64,000 bases of DNA from contig NZ_CP033897.1 of the NCBI RefSeq assembly GCF_003813985.1, positions 1,302,001-1,366,000 on the forward strand. The letters run 5' to 3'. The stretch comes from Corynebacterium gerontici (GTDB lineage: Bacteria; Actinomycetota; Actinomycetes; Mycobacteriales; Mycobacteriaceae). A program made the position numbers and the translations under genes. Position 1 is the first letter of the stretch. Each line of letters starts with the position of its first letter. Shown piece by piece: positions 1 to 8,767 of this stretch. Below the pieces are notes generated by a model. It saw only the letters and a program-made list of their open reading frames with translations, was not told the DNA's origin and ran no database searches.

Positions 1-835
1 GCCACAGCACTAACTCAGCCTCGGCGGCCTGTTCCCCGGCGTAAAACTCATTTCTTTCGAGTACGACCTCACCTTGATCCCCCACCGAACGGATCTTGTA
101 GGGCCCACTACTCACTTGCAGGTCCGATTGGAATTCGTTGAGTTCGAAACCCTCGTTCCAAGCCTGCGCCACATCCACCAAGGAATTCCAGTTCTGGTTG
201 CTCAGTGCAACGTTCAGTTCTTCGAGGGTCATGCCGGCTCGCTCTGCGATCGCATGGGCGGGCAACAATGTCCCGGCGCCGAAAATTTGACGCCAACGCG
301 GCCCATAACCTTTCTTGAACACAACGTCTACCTGGCGAGCATTCGGCTGGCATTCCACGCGCTCCACTTCATTCATGAGCGGCATAAAGGAATGGAAGAG
401 GGTTGGCATCACGCCAGCGGTGTACGCCAACAGGAAGCTCTCGCAGGTTACTGGCGCGCCATCTGAGTACTTTGCTTGCTCATTGATTTTGAACGTTGCC
501 CGCTGCTGTACGCCGGGTAGCAGTTGCCCCTGGGCCAGATCCCGGTTGGGAATCCATTGTCCTTTTGGCCCTTGAGTAAAAGGACCCGGGTAAATCCGCG
601 CGGCAAGCAGCTGTGCTTTCGTTGAAGCTCCGAGAGCACTACCAGCGTTAGTGGTTTGCAGATTTTCGTCGACAGCGTAGCCAAAGATTTCGTTGCTTGG
701 TGTTGGCTCCGATTCGCTGCCCTGACCACACGCACTGAGCGTGCCTGCCGCCAGCATCAATGCTGCGCCAAGTGCACCTACTCGACGCTGTGTTTGATTA
801 GCAGACGTTGAGCGTTGAGCAGAGATTGCTTCCAC
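1..835 (-). CDS. Family 5 extracellular solute-binding lipoprotein (dipeptide/oligopeptide ABC importer), 3' end cut by the window
   Basis: Surface-anchored binding protein that would hand peptides to an ABC importer. Reading from a GTG at 835, the product starts with a short charged stretch, then a hydrophobic segment ending in the lipobox-like LSAC at about residue 34, so the Cys should be lipidated after signal peptidase II cleavage. The mature part resembles SBP family 5: an early 'GYAVDENLQTTNAGS' segment and a later 'KYSDGAPVT' stretch typical of DppA/OppA proteins. About 278 codons are present; the rest lies left of the window. An AAAGG sits about 11 bases before the GTG; a second in-frame GTG at 850 is possible. 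It lies 3' of secF, as does the dciAE-type gene after secDF in C. glutamicum, followed there by apt and rel. Substrate is inferred only from the family. Confidence 0.8.
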   Translation of the reverse strand, partial: MEAISAQRSTSANQTQRRVGALGAALMLAAGTLSACGQGSESEPTPSNEIFGYAVDENLQTTNAGSALGASTKAQLLAARIYPGPFTQGPKGQWIPNRDLAQGQLLPGVQQRATFKINEQAKYSDGAPVTCESFLLAYTAGVMPTLFHSFMPLMNEVERVECQPNARQVDVVFKKGYGPRWRQIFGAGTLLPAHAIAERAGMTLEELNVALSNQNWNSLVDVAQAWNEGFELNEFQSDLQVSSGPYKIRSVGDQGEVVLERNEFYAGEQAAEAELVLW

Positions 836-1040
836 GAAGGCTGCCACCTTTCCGGCTATTCAGTCTGCGCAGGAAGATCAATGCTCCTGCTGCTCGTCTT
901 GGCTCGAACCGCACTCGGAAATCCGTGTTGTTCAACACCTTTTCTAACGATGTTCAGTATAAATCTCCGCTGTGTCGATCCCGAATCCACCCCAATGCAC
1001 TGGTGCGGTTTATCGCTTGGGTTGGCAGACTACAGAACAA

Positions 1041-1091
1041 AACCCCACTACTGGCTGCATGATTGATCACTGCAAATGCCAGTGTGGGGTT
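1041..1091 (-). terminator. Rho-independent terminator downstream of secF
   Basis: Inverted repeat AACCCCAC..TGGC / GCCAG.GTGGGGTT with a loop of about 22 bases. On the minus strand the stem runs into GGGGTTTTGTT, giving a modest T-tract. It lies just 3' of secF and probably ends the secD-secF transcript. The rest of 836-1108 shows no gene or other structure. Confidence 0.55.
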
Positions 1092-1108
1092 GAAGGGGCG
1101 TCGCTTGC

Positions 1109-2215
1109 CTAACCTTGCCCTGGTCGCCACGTGGCGCCGATTGTGGGTGGCGCTTCGTAATGCTGAGGACGCTCATCAGCCTCGATGATGGCCTCGTCGA
1201 TGGCCTCATCTTCTGGGTCGTCAACATGGGCACGGGCGCGAAGCACCTGCGCATTATGAGCCTTCACCTTTGGGTTGCGCTCTTTGAGGCTCACCAGGAT
1301 TGGTGTTGCAAGGAAAATCGAGGAGAAAGTGCCTTCGATAACGCCAATGAGCTGAACTAATGCCAGGTCTTTCAGGGTGCCAACCCCCATGAGCCACACC
1401 GCCACCACCATGAGCGCGATGATAGGAAGCGCAGAGATGACTGTGGTGGAAATCGAGCGCATAACTGTCTGGTTTACGGCTTGATTTGCCAGCTCACCGT
1501 AGGTTCTTCTTCTGTTCCCAAGATAACCGGCAGTGAGCTCACGAACTTTGTCGAACACAATCACTGTGTCGTAGAGAGAGAACGCGAGCACGGTGAGTAA
1601 GCCGATCACCGTCGCCGGGGTCACTTCAAATCCAACGATGGCGTAAATGCCCGAGATGATAACGAGGTCCACCATGAGCGCGACGATCGCTGCGACGCCC
1701 ATTTGGCGCTCCAGGCGTAGCGCGATGTACACGAATACCGCGGCGAGAAAAACGCCCATCGCTAGAAGCATGCGGGAGGTAATGGTGGATCCCCAGGATT
1801 CAGACACCGTGGAGTCACCAATTGCATCTGGCGTTTGCTCTCCCAGTGCATTTTCTGGCTTGTACTCGCTATACAGTGCCTGGCGTGCGGCGTCGATCTG
1901 CTCCTCGTTAAGGCGCTCGGAGGCGATTTCCAGAATTCTGGAGTCACCCGCACCCACGATCTGCACTTGCTGAGGGTCAACGCCCGTTGCCTCGCTGAAG
2001 GTTTGTGCCACCTGTTCAGTCTGTAAGGAGGCAGCAGGCATGTTCATCTTCGTGCCGCCGACGAAGTCGATGCCTAAGGTGAATCCGCGCAGTCCGATGC
2101 CGATGAGGCACACCAAAATGATGCCCGCGGTGATGGAGTACCACTTACGGCGTTGACCAACGAAGTCCAGCCCGCCATCACCGGTGTAGAGCTTGTTTAG
2201 AAGATTGTTGCTCAT
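1109..2215 (-). CDS. secF: Protein translocase subunit SecF
   Basis: Membrane subunit of the SecDF accessory complex, which uses the proton gradient to help pull secretory proteins through SecYEG. The 368-residue product has an N-terminal membrane segment near residues 25-45, the conserved 'GIDFVGGT' motif opening the periplasmic P1-like domain, and the C-terminal SecD/SecF block of five membrane helices including 'FSLYDTVIVFDKVRE' and 'RSISTTVISALP'. The acidic C-terminal tail is cytoplasmic. It follows secD by 9 bases, so the two are cotranscribed. Length is normal for actinobacterial SecF. Confidence 0.96.
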   Translation of the reverse strand: MSNNLLNKLYTGDGGLDFVGQRRKWYSITAGIILVCLIGIGLRGFTLGIDFVGGTKMNMPAASLQTEQVAQTFSEATGVDPQQVQIVGAGDSRILEIASERLNEEQIDAARQALYSEYKPENALGEQTPDAIGDSTVSESWGSTITSRMLLAMGVFLAAVFVYIALRLERQMGVAAIVALMVDLVIISGIYAIVGFEVTPATVIGLLTVLAFSLYDTVIVFDKVRELTAGYLGNRRRTYGELANQAVNQTVMRSISTTVISALPIIALMVVAVWLMGVGTLKDLALVQLIGVIEGTFSSIFLATPILVSLKERNPKVKAHNAQVLRARAHVDDPEDEAIDEAIIEADERPQHYEAPPTIGATWRPGQG

Positions 2216-2224
2216 TGTTTGCTC

Positions 2225-4132
2225 CTAGCGTTGATCACCGCGCGCGGGATCCACGGGATCCACACCACTGTTGTTGATGGAAGGCGCCGAAGGCATCTGC
2301 TCCACTTGATTTTCTTCCGCTTCGGCTCGCTCTGCCTGGATCCGGTTGCTTTGCCCAACCTTGAACATCTTCCCAAGACCATTGGCTGAAGGACGAGAAG
2401 CCCAAGCTTTACGAGACGTCAGGATTACCAGCGGTGCGGTGAAGAGGAAGACCACCACCAGGTCGAACAGGGTGGTTAGGCCAAGGGTGAAGGCGAAGCC
2501 CTTGACGGATCCGACTGCCAAGAAATAAATCACGACAGCGCCAATCAACGTCACAGCATTACCGGTGACGATTGTTTGCTTTGCACGATCCCAACCGCGC
2601 GGCACCGCGGAGCGGAAGGTCCGACCTTCACGAACTTCGTCCTTAATTCTCTCGTAGAGCACCACGAAGGAGTCGGCCGTGGTGCCAATACCGATGATCA
2701 AACCGGCAATACCGGCCAAGTCAAGGGAGTAACCGATCCAGCGTCCCAGGAGAACCAAGGCACCGTAGACCAACGCGAAGGAACCGGCAAGGGCAACCAT
2801 GGAAACGACACCGAAAACGCGATAGTTCACAATCGAGTACAGCGCAACGAGCATCAAGCCCACCAGACCTGCGATGAGTCCGGCTTTAAGCGATGCCGCA
2901 CCAAGAGAAGCCGGGACGGTGGTCGTAGTACCACCGGATTCTCCGTTTTCACCTGCGAAGCTCAGTGGCAACGCACCATATTTCAGGTTGTTCGCCAGTT
3001 CCTGTGCTTGTTCTTGAGTGAAAGAACCTGTAATCGAGGTCGTGCTGCCAACGGGAGTTGGGGATTGAATTACCGGGGCCGAGATGATCTTCGAATCGAG
3101 CGTGATAGCAATCTGTTTGTTCAGGTAGTCAGTGGTGAGTTGCGACCACGTAGCCGAACCCTCATCACCATTGTCAGCTTTGAACGCAAAGTTGATTTCC
3201 ATCTCGCCGGTCTGCGGATTCAACCCGCCGGTAATCGGCTTGCTGGTGTCAATCTCATTACCTGTAAGGCGCTTGCCATCCGGGGCTTCCTCACCAATCA
3301 GCAGTGGGCTCGGATCCAGGATGTACTTCTGGCTTTGCTCACCAGTCTTGTTACTTGCACACGCCACTAGTGGCTTGGCGGGATCGTCGGTGCCTTGAAG
3401 CGGATCCGGCTCATCGTTGCACTGAAGCAGCGCACTGGCTGCGAGCTGCGCATTTGGATCGGTGGACTGGCGATCTTTCTTCAGCACCTCAATGACTTTG
3501 TTGCGCAGTTCTTCAGACTCAATAGAGTTTTTCGGCTCTTTTGGTTCTTGAGCGCTGACCTTCGGGACAGTGACATCCTCAGGCTTCTTCCCATCCGCTT
3601 GGGCAATGCCTTCGAGAGTCTTCTTGATGGCCTCGTTGGCTTGATCAGGACTGAGCACTCCAACTTCCACCCAGCGATTCGCCATGGCCACGATGTCCTC
3701 GTTGAGTGTGTCCATGTTTGGTGGCTGCGGTTGGGCCACGGGACGGAAAAGCAGCTGGGAGGTCTGTCCGAGTGCTCGCGCCCGAGCAGTGTCATCGCCA
3801 GGAACGGTGATAACGAGCGTTTTGCCATCCGCAACTACCGTGGCTCCGGTAACGCCCATGCCATTGACGCGCTGCTCCAAAATGTTTCGAGCTTGCGCTA
3901 GCTGTTCGTCGCTAGGATCCTGCCCCTGGGGAACGAGAGTCACACGGGTTCCACCTTGGAGGTCGATGCCGAGATTTGGCTGAGCGCTTCCATCTCCCGT
4001 GAAGAATACGAGTGCGTAAATGAGGGCAACGATGGCGATGAACATTCCGATGGCTCGCTTCGGCCATGTTTTCCATCGCGATCCCGCACGTTGTTGGGTA
4101 GGCAATGCGTTTGCTCCTTGCTCTTGCTTCAA
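2225..4132 (-). CDS. secD: Protein translocase subunit SecD
   Basis: Partner of SecF in the SecDF translocation motor. The 635-residue protein has one N-terminal membrane helix (about residues 30-48), the signature 'LGIDLQGGTRVTL', a long extracellular region, and a C-terminal block of five membrane segments with the family motif 'GIGTTADSFVVLYERIKDE'. The extracellular region carries a Lys/Glu-rich insert and two Cys residues around 235-260, in a part that is variable among corynebacteria. The tail after the last helix is hydrophilic and acidic. The gene sits in the ruvCAB-yajC-secDF order typical of actinobacteria; a stem-loop in the yajC-secD gap may lower read-through. Confidence 0.96.
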   Translation of the reverse strand: MKQEQGANALPTQQRAGSRWKTWPKRAIGMFIAIVALIYALVFFTGDGSAQPNLGIDLQGGTRVTLVPQGQDPSDEQLAQARNILEQRVNGMGVTGATVVADGKTLVITVPGDDTARARALGQTSQLLFRPVAQPQPPNMDTLNEDIVAMANRWVEVGVLSPDQANEAIKKTLEGIAQADGKKPEDVTVPKVSAQEPKEPKNSIESEELRNKVIEVLKKDRQSTDPNAQLAASALLQCNDEPDPLQGTDDPAKPLVACASNKTGEQSQKYILDPSPLLIGEEAPDGKRLTGNEIDTSKPITGGLNPQTGEMEINFAFKADNGDEGSATWSQLTTDYLNKQIAITLDSKIISAPVIQSPTPVGSTTSITGSFTQEQAQELANNLKYGALPLSFAGENGESGGTTTTVPASLGAASLKAGLIAGLVGLMLVALYSIVNYRVFGVVSMVALAGSFALVYGALVLLGRWIGYSLDLAGIAGLIIGIGTTADSFVVLYERIKDEVREGRTFRSAVPRGWDRAKQTIVTGNAVTLIGAVVIYFLAVGSVKGFAFTLGLTTLFDLVVVFLFTAPLVILTSRKAWASRPSANGLGKMFKVGQSNRIQAERAEAEENQVEQMPSAPSINNSGVDPVDPARGDQR

Positions 4133-4231
4133 TGATGGCGCCTTCAGATGATGGCTTCGCTACATCCGGCGCTATCCCACCGGCTCATCCTACGACATAG
4201 GCGCGACTCACCCCCTATTGAGATATGCGAA

Positions 4232-4263
4232 AAGGCACGCGCGATTTATTCCGAGCGTGCCTT
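4232..4263 (-). terminator. Stem-loop between yajC and secD (terminator or attenuator)
   Basis: Perfect 9-bp inverted repeat AAGGCACGC / GCGTGCCTT with a 14-base loop. On the minus strand the distal arm is followed by TTTTCG. It lies 3' of yajC and 5' of secD in an otherwise continuous cluster, so it may end the ruvCAB-yajC message or partly attenuate entry into secDF. The 152-base gap could also hold a secD promoter. Confidence 0.6.
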
Positions 4264-4284
4264 CAAAGGGTGAAAAGAGCAGAG

Positions 4285-4584
4285 TTATTCGGCTTGCTCT
4301 TGGCTAGCAGCCTCAGTGATTCGTTGCTCCTCGCTCACGTTGCGAAGTACCGCAGACTTTTCCCAAACGACAGTTTGCCCCGGTGAGACTTCCAGGTCCA
4401 CGGTGTTCTCCTCAATGCCGCGTACAACCGCGTGCAAACCGGCGTTGGTGATGATGTGATCTCCGATAACCAGCTCATCCTGTACCCGTTGGATTTTTGC
4501 CATTGCTTGGCGCTGTCGACGCTGCATTAACAGCGTTGGCAGCACGAGAACAAGAAGCAGAGCGATAAAGAGTAGCGTATTCAT
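4285..4584 (-). CDS. yajC: Preprotein translocase accessory subunit YajC
   Basis: Small single-span protein that associates with SecDF. The 99 residues begin with one membrane helix (about 3-20) and continue with a cytoplasmic domain containing 'LVIGDHIITNAGLHAVVRGIEENTVDLEV', cited here only as its parts GDHI, TNAG and VDLEV, which is the YajC fold signature. The C-terminus is acidic. It lies 22 bases after ruvB and is followed, after a stem-loop, by secD, the usual actinobacterial order. Confidence 0.9.
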   Translation of the reverse strand: MNTLLFIALLLVLVLPTLLMQRRQRQAMAKIQRVQDELVIGDHIITNAGLHAVVRGIEENTVDLEVSPGQTVVWEKSAVLRNVSEEQRITEAASQEQAE

Positions 4585-4606
4585 AACGGTCTAGTGTGCC
4601 AGAGAC

Positions 4607-5683
4607 TCAAAATTCGAGCATGCCCAGTGCCCCCTCGGGCGGTTGGAGGCCCAAGTGGTGCCAGGCAGCAGCAGTAGCCACACGTCCTCGGCCCGTCCTT
4701 GCAACCATTCCGGCCCGCACCAAATACGGCTCACACACCTCTTCTACTGTCGAAGGTTCCTCACCCACTGCGATAGCTAGTGTGCTCACGCCGACGGGCC
4801 CGCCGCCGTGCCCGCGGATCAGCGCGTCGAGCACAGCGCGGTCGAGACGATCAAGCCCCTTTTCGTCCACGTCGAATACCAACAGGGCCGCCTTCGCCGC
4901 CCCGAGGTCAATACTGCCGTCTGCGTGCACTTCAGCGAAGTCGCGGACTCTGCGCAGCAAGCGGTTGGCGATACGCGGTGTCCCCCTTGAGCGCGAGGCA
5001 ATCTCCATGGCCGCATCGTGGGCGATGGTAACTCCGAGAATTTTCGCCGCACGAAGCACCACCTTGGTCAGATCCTCGGTGCTATAGAACTCCATCTGCG
5101 CAGTGAAGCCGAATCGGTCACGCAGCGGACCGGTAAGCATACCGGATCGGGTCGTCGCACCTACGAGGGTGAATGGAGCTAGCTCGAGGGGAATAGAAGT
5201 AGCACCCGGCCCTTTGCCAACAATAACGTCGACCCGGAAATCTTCCATGGCCATGTAGAGCATTTCCTCGGCTGGGCGCGCCATCCGGTGAATCTCGTCG
5301 ATGAAGAGAACATCGCCCTCCATGAGATTCGACAGCATCGCTGCAAGATCACCTGCTCGTTCCAGCGCCGGACCTGAAGTCATTCTCAAACTGGTGCCGA
5401 GCTCGTATGCGATGATCATCGCCATGGTGGTTTTGCCGAGGCCAGGTGGGCCAGAAAGCAGAACGTGGTCTGGGGTGACGCCGCGTTGTTTCGCGCCACC
5501 AAGAACGAGGTTGAGCTGGTTACGCACCTTGGGCTGGCCAATGAATTCCTCGATGCTGCGCGGTCTCAGCGCTCGTTCCGCATCGCGTTCCCCTTCACGC
5601 TGAGTGGGTTCAACCGCGTCGCGCTCCTGTGAGGCGGGCTGCTGAATGTTGAATTCTGTCTTTTCAATGTTCGCCATGTTCAC
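4607..5683 (-). CDS. ruvB: Holliday junction branch migration ATPase RuvB
   Basis: Hexameric AAA+ motor that, with RuvA, drives branch migration of Holliday junctions during recombinational repair. The 358-residue protein shows Walker A 'GPPGLGKTT' near residue 80, Walker B 'LFIDEIHRM', the sensor-1 stretch 'LVGATTRSG' and the C-terminal winged-helix domain '[14 protein letters not shown]'. A GTG start is preferred because AAGGG lies seven bases upstream; an ATG two codons later is the alternative. It is the last ruv gene in ruvC-ruvA-ruvB. No convincing LexA box is visible upstream of the cluster. Confidence 0.97.
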   Translation of the reverse strand: MNMANIEKTEFNIQQPASQERDAVEPTQREGERDAERALRPRSIEEFIGQPKVRNQLNLVLGGAKQRGVTPDHVLLSGPPGLGKTTMAMIIAYELGTSLRMTSGPALERAGDLAAMLSNLMEGDVLFIDEIHRMARPAEEMLYMAMEDFRVDVIVGKGPGATSIPLELAPFTLVGATTRSGMLTGPLRDRFGFTAQMEFYSTEDLTKVVLRAAKILGVTIAHDAAMEIASRSRGTPRIANRLLRRVRDFAEVHADGSIDLGAAKAALLVFDVDEKGLDRLDRAVLDALIRGHGGGPVGVSTLAIAVGEEPSTVEEVCEPYLVRAGMVARTGRGRVATAAAWHHLGLQPPEGALGMLEF

Positions 5684-5734
5684 TCAATTTCCCTTGACGT
5701 AACTCCTGCTGTTTATTGTTTCGCTCACTGCGGA

Positions 5735-6337
5735 TCAGCGATTACCTAGCGCATTGAGCGTTGCGTGGAGCGCCTTAGATGCATCGAGTTCGGGCGATTC
5801 AGACAGTACCGCTGCGAGCACCGGTGCTGCGACTTTCTCTGAGAATCCGAGGCCAAGCAGTGCCTCCAGTACGGGTTCTTCCACCGCAGGATTGGTAGCA
5901 GAAGGCGCAGGTGCGCTTGCCACTTCAACGTGGCCAAGCTCGGGCACTTTATCTTTGAGGTCCACAATCATGCGTTCCGCCACCCGCTTGCCCACGCCCG
6001 GAATTTTTTGCAGCTTTTTCGCATCGCCTTGGCGAATCGCCTGAGCAAGTTCGGAGCTGTCGTACACGGCTTGCGCCGCCAGCGCGAGGCGCGGCCCCAG
6101 ACCGGAGACGGTCTGAAGCAATGCGAACATCGATTTCGCCTCTTGATCGGGAAAACCGTAGAGCGTATGGCTATCTTCGCGGATGACCTGCGCGGTGATG
6201 ATGGTGGCCTCTTCTCCCCGCCTCAGCGAGCCTAGGGTCCTTGGGCTGCAGAGCACTTCGTAGCCAACGCCCGCGCACTCAATAACGGCGCGATCAAGTG
6301 CGATGTCGGCGACGGTGCCGCGGAGAAATGCAATCAC
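5735..6337 (-). CDS. ruvA: Holliday junction branch migration protein RuvA
   Basis: Binds four-way DNA junctions and loads RuvB. The 200 residues contain the N-terminal OB-fold beginning 'MIAFLRGTV', two helix-hairpin-helix motifs ('LLQTVSGLGPRLALA' and 'LQKIPGVGKRVAERM'), a flexible Ala/Pro linker around 130-150 and the C-terminal RuvB-binding three-helix domain ('LEALLGLGFSEKVA'). The GTG start has AAGGA eight bases upstream. It lies between ruvC and ruvB in the same direction. Confidence 0.96.
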   Translation of the reverse strand: MIAFLRGTVADIALDRAVIECAGVGYEVLCSPRTLGSLRRGEEATIITAQVIREDSHTLYGFPDQEAKSMFALLQTVSGLGPRLALAAQAVYDSSELAQAIRQGDAKKLQKIPGVGKRVAERMIVDLKDKVPELGHVEVASAPAPSATNPAVEEPVLEALLGLGFSEKVAAPVLAAVLSESPELDASKALHATLNALGNR

Positions 6338-6365
6338 AATAGGTGTTCCTTAGGATCTTGGGAAA

Positions 6366-6893
6366 TTACTTCAACGTGTTGGAGCGCAGGCGTTGCTCAT
6401 AGCCGAGAGTAGATGCGCGCCAGCAGTGGCACACGCCAAGGGCGAGGGCGTCGGCAGCGTCAGCGGGCTTTGGCGCTTCACTCAGCCCCAGAATTCGGGT
6501 GATCATGGCGGTCATCTGCTTCTTATCTGCACGCCCATTGCCTGTCACGGCCTTTTTTACTTCACTGGGGGTGTACATGTGCACCTCGATTCCGCGCTGC
6601 GCTGCGGCGAGCATCAAAACGCCTACGCCGTGTGCGGTGTGCATGACAGTGGACACGTTGCCCCGTTCGAAGATTCTTTCCAGCGCAACAACTTCCGGCT
6701 GATATTCATCCATCCAGTCATTGACCGCCTGGCTCAGTTCCAACAATCGCTGCGTCAGGGCCGCCCCTACGGGCGTGCGAACCACACCAACAGCCACTGG
6801 GATCACTTGCCTACCCTGGCCAGCATCGACGACCGACAAGCCACAACGGGTGAGACCGGGATCAATTCCCATGACGCGAAGCCCTGCTGGCAT
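6366..6893 (-). CDS. ruvC: Crossover junction endodeoxyribonuclease RuvC
   Basis: Resolves Holliday junctions by paired nicks. The 175-residue protein has the RNase H-like fold with catalytic Asp11 in '[12 protein letters not shown]', a Glu in 'VVALERIF', and the C-terminal Asp pair in '[14 protein letters not shown]'. The ATG follows AAGGAGAG closely, a strong ribosome binding site. First ruv gene of the cluster; the preceding yebC has its own terminator, so a ruv promoter is expected in 6894-6953. Confidence 0.96.
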   Translation of the reverse strand: MPAGLRVMGIDPGLTRCGLSVVDAGQGRQVIPVAVGVVRTPVGAALTQRLLELSQAVNDWMDEYQPEVVALERIFERGNVSTVMHTAHGVGVLMLAAAQRGIEVHMYTPSEVKKAVTGNGRADKKQMTAMITRILGLSEAPKPADAADALALGVCHCWRASTLGYEQRLRSNTLK

Positions 6894-6953
6894 AACTCTC
6901 CTTGGAGTGCGGTGCTATGAACAGTTCCAAAATTAGCACAAACATACGAAAGA

Positions 6954-6974
6954 GCCGGCACGTATCGTGCCGGC
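6954..6974 (-). terminator. Terminator downstream of yebC
   Basis: Perfect 9-bp inverted repeat GCCGGCACG / CGTGCCGGC with a 3-base loop, followed on the minus strand by CTCTTTCG. It separates yebC from ruvC. Confidence 0.7.
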
Positions 6975-6991
6975 CAGTCAAGTGAAAGCGC

Positions 6992-7747
6992 CTACTCTGC
7001 CTCGAGTTCTGCGAGGACTTCGTCGCTCAAGCTGATATTGGTGTACACGTTTTGCACGTCATCAGATTCCTCGAGTGCGTCGATGAGCCTGAAGATCTTC
7101 CGCGCGTCATTAGCGTTGAGTTCTACTTCAACAGAAGCCCGGAAATCTTGATCTGCCTCATCAACTTCAATGCCGCCGTCAGCCAGTGCCTGCTTCACTG
7201 CCACCATGTCACCGGGAGCGGAAAGGATCTCAAACTTTTCACCCACCTCGTTGACTTCCTCTGCACCGGCGTCGAGCACAGCCATGAGCACGTCGTCTTC
7301 GCTTTGATCTCCCTTTTCAACGAGCACTACGCCACGGCGGGTAAAGAGATAGGATACGGCACCGTTTTCTGCCATGTTGCCGCCGTTTTTGGTCATGCGG
7401 GTACGCACCTCGCTGGCGGCGCGGTTGCGGTTGTCCGTGAGACATTCGATCATCACAGCGACGCCGTTGGGGCCGTAGCCTTCGTAGAAGATCGTCTGCC
7501 AGTCGGCACCGCCGGCTTCTTCGCCGGATCCACGCTTGCGAGCACGTTCAATGTTGTCATTGGGAACAGAGGCCTTCTTGGCCTTCTTGATCATGTCATC
7601 CAAAGTGGGGTTGGCCGCTGGGTCGCCACCGCCAGTGCGAGCCGCAACTTCGATATTTTTAATCAGCTTGGCAAATTCCTTGCCACGCTTCGCATCATTG
7701 GCGGCCTTCTTGTGCTTGGTGGTTGCCCATTTTGAGTGGCCTGACAT
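6992..7747 (-). CDS. yebC: YebC/PmpR family protein (TACO1-like)
   Basis: Highly conserved cytoplasmic protein of the YebC family, long annotated as a transcriptional regulator and more recently linked to translation of difficult peptide sequences. The 251 residues start '[16 protein letters not shown]', the family N-terminus, followed by '[21 protein letters not shown]' (core positions about 46-66), '[11 protein letters not shown]' and an acidic C-terminal domain. The start has GAGAGGG five bases upstream. The neighbourhood yebC-ruvCAB is widespread in bacteria. Confidence 0.95.
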   Translation of the reverse strand: MSGHSKWATTKHKKAANDAKRGKEFAKLIKNIEVAARTGGGDPAANPTLDDMIKKAKKASVPNDNIERARKRGSGEEAGGADWQTIFYEGYGPNGVAVMIECLTDNRNRAASEVRTRMTKNGGNMAENGAVSYLFTRRGVVLVEKGDQSEDDVLMAVLDAGAEEVNEVGEKFEILSAPGDMVAVKQALADGGIEVDEADQDFRASVEVELNANDARKIFRLIDALEESDDVQNVYTNISLSDEVLAELEAE

Positions 7748-7867
7748 TGGATCCCTCTCTTAGACTTCGTTTAACCTGCGCCATTATACGGCAGGGCGTG
7801 GCGTCCGACCCTACTCCCCCGCCCGGCGGGTTCTCGGGGTGCACGCTGGGCGTCGAAAAGCGGGGAT

Positions 7868-8725
7868 CTAGCCCGCTTCAAGGCCGCTGATCGGAATTTC
7901 TGCTTTCCCCTCGGCTCGCGTTCGCGTGAGACCTTCTTGAGTCGTTACTGCCACCAGGTCACCTTGTTGATTGAAAATCCGCCCGTGCGTCAGGGCTCTT
8001 CCGGCATGCGCCGAGGGTGAGATCTGGTCATAGAGTAACCATTCATCAGCTCGGAACGGCCGCAAAAACCACATGGCATGATCCAAAGAAGCCATCTGGA
8101 CCGGATGATGGGGGTGCGGCACGAGGGATGAGTGCAGCAAGGTCATGTCCGACATATACGCCAAGGTGCACACGTGGAAGGTGGGATCGTCGGGCAGTGG
8201 CGTCTTCGATTTGAGCCACACAACCTGCTGGCTGGCGGTAAAAGGATTGTGCTGGAAGTCTTCCGCAGCCACCCTGCGAATGTCCCAATCGCTCCATTCC
8301 TCCAGCATCACCCGTGCACTCTTGGGGATCTGATCAACGTCCAATCGCACCTGCTCGGGAGGCGGCACTTTGCGCATCCGATCGGAGTGTTCAATGCCTT
8401 GATCGTCCTGACGATGAAAACTCGCCTGCATGATAAAAATCGGCTCGCCGGCTTGGATCGCGGTCACTTGGCGCGAGCTGAAGCTTCTGCCGTCGCGAAC
8501 CCGATCCACCAAAAACGTGGTGGGCTTCGCCGCATCCCCGGGGGCTACGAAGTAACCATGCAGCGAGTGCACAGCCTTATCATTAATGGTTTTGGTTGCA
8601 GCAACGAGCGCTTGAGCAGCCACCTGGCCACCAAAGGTTCGCTTGAACTTTGAAGGAACGACTTGTCCACGAAAAATATCGCGGTCGATAGTTTCAAGGT
8701 CTAGCACGTCAAAGATCACGCTCAT
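7868..8725 (-). CDS. tesB: Acyl-CoA thioesterase II (TesB family)
   Basis: Hydrolyses medium- and long-chain acyl-CoA to free acid and CoA. The 285-residue product is a double hotdog protein: the first repeat holds 'RTFGGQVAAQALVAATKT' near residue 35, the second holds 'MASLDHAMWFLRP' and 'SAHAGRALTHGRIF', carrying the Asp and Thr positions of the TesB catalytic triad, with Gln in the final 'TTQEGLTR'. The start was placed at 'MSVIFDVLDLE', which matches the family N-terminus; an in-frame upstream Met would add 23 residues reaching into the divergent promoter region and is less likely. Confidence 0.93.
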   Translation of the reverse strand: MSVIFDVLDLETIDRDIFRGQVVPSKFKRTFGGQVAAQALVAATKTINDKAVHSLHGYFVAPGDAAKPTTFLVDRVRDGRSFSSRQVTAIQAGEPIFIMQASFHRQDDQGIEHSDRMRKVPPPEQVRLDVDQIPKSARVMLEEWSDWDIRRVAAEDFQHNPFTASQQVVWLKSKTPLPDDPTFHVCTLAYMSDMTLLHSSLVPHPHHPVQMASLDHAMWFLRPFRADEWLLYDQISPSAHAGRALTHGRIFNQQGDLVAVTTQEGLTRTRAEGKAEIPISGLEAG

Positions 8726-8767
8726 GAGTGCAAAGCTTATCCAATCGGATGGGAGCGTTCGCCGAAA

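Noticed and set aside
2576..3370. Long open frame on the plus strand opposite secD (264 codons)
   Set aside because: It lies wholly antisense to a well-supported secD, has no ribosome site and its product shows no family features; it arises from codon bias of the minus-strand gene.
6894..6953. GAACNGTTC-like sequence upstream of ruvC as a LexA box
   Set aside because: The half-sites are two bases too close compared with TCGAAC-N4-GTTCGA and flanking bases do not match.
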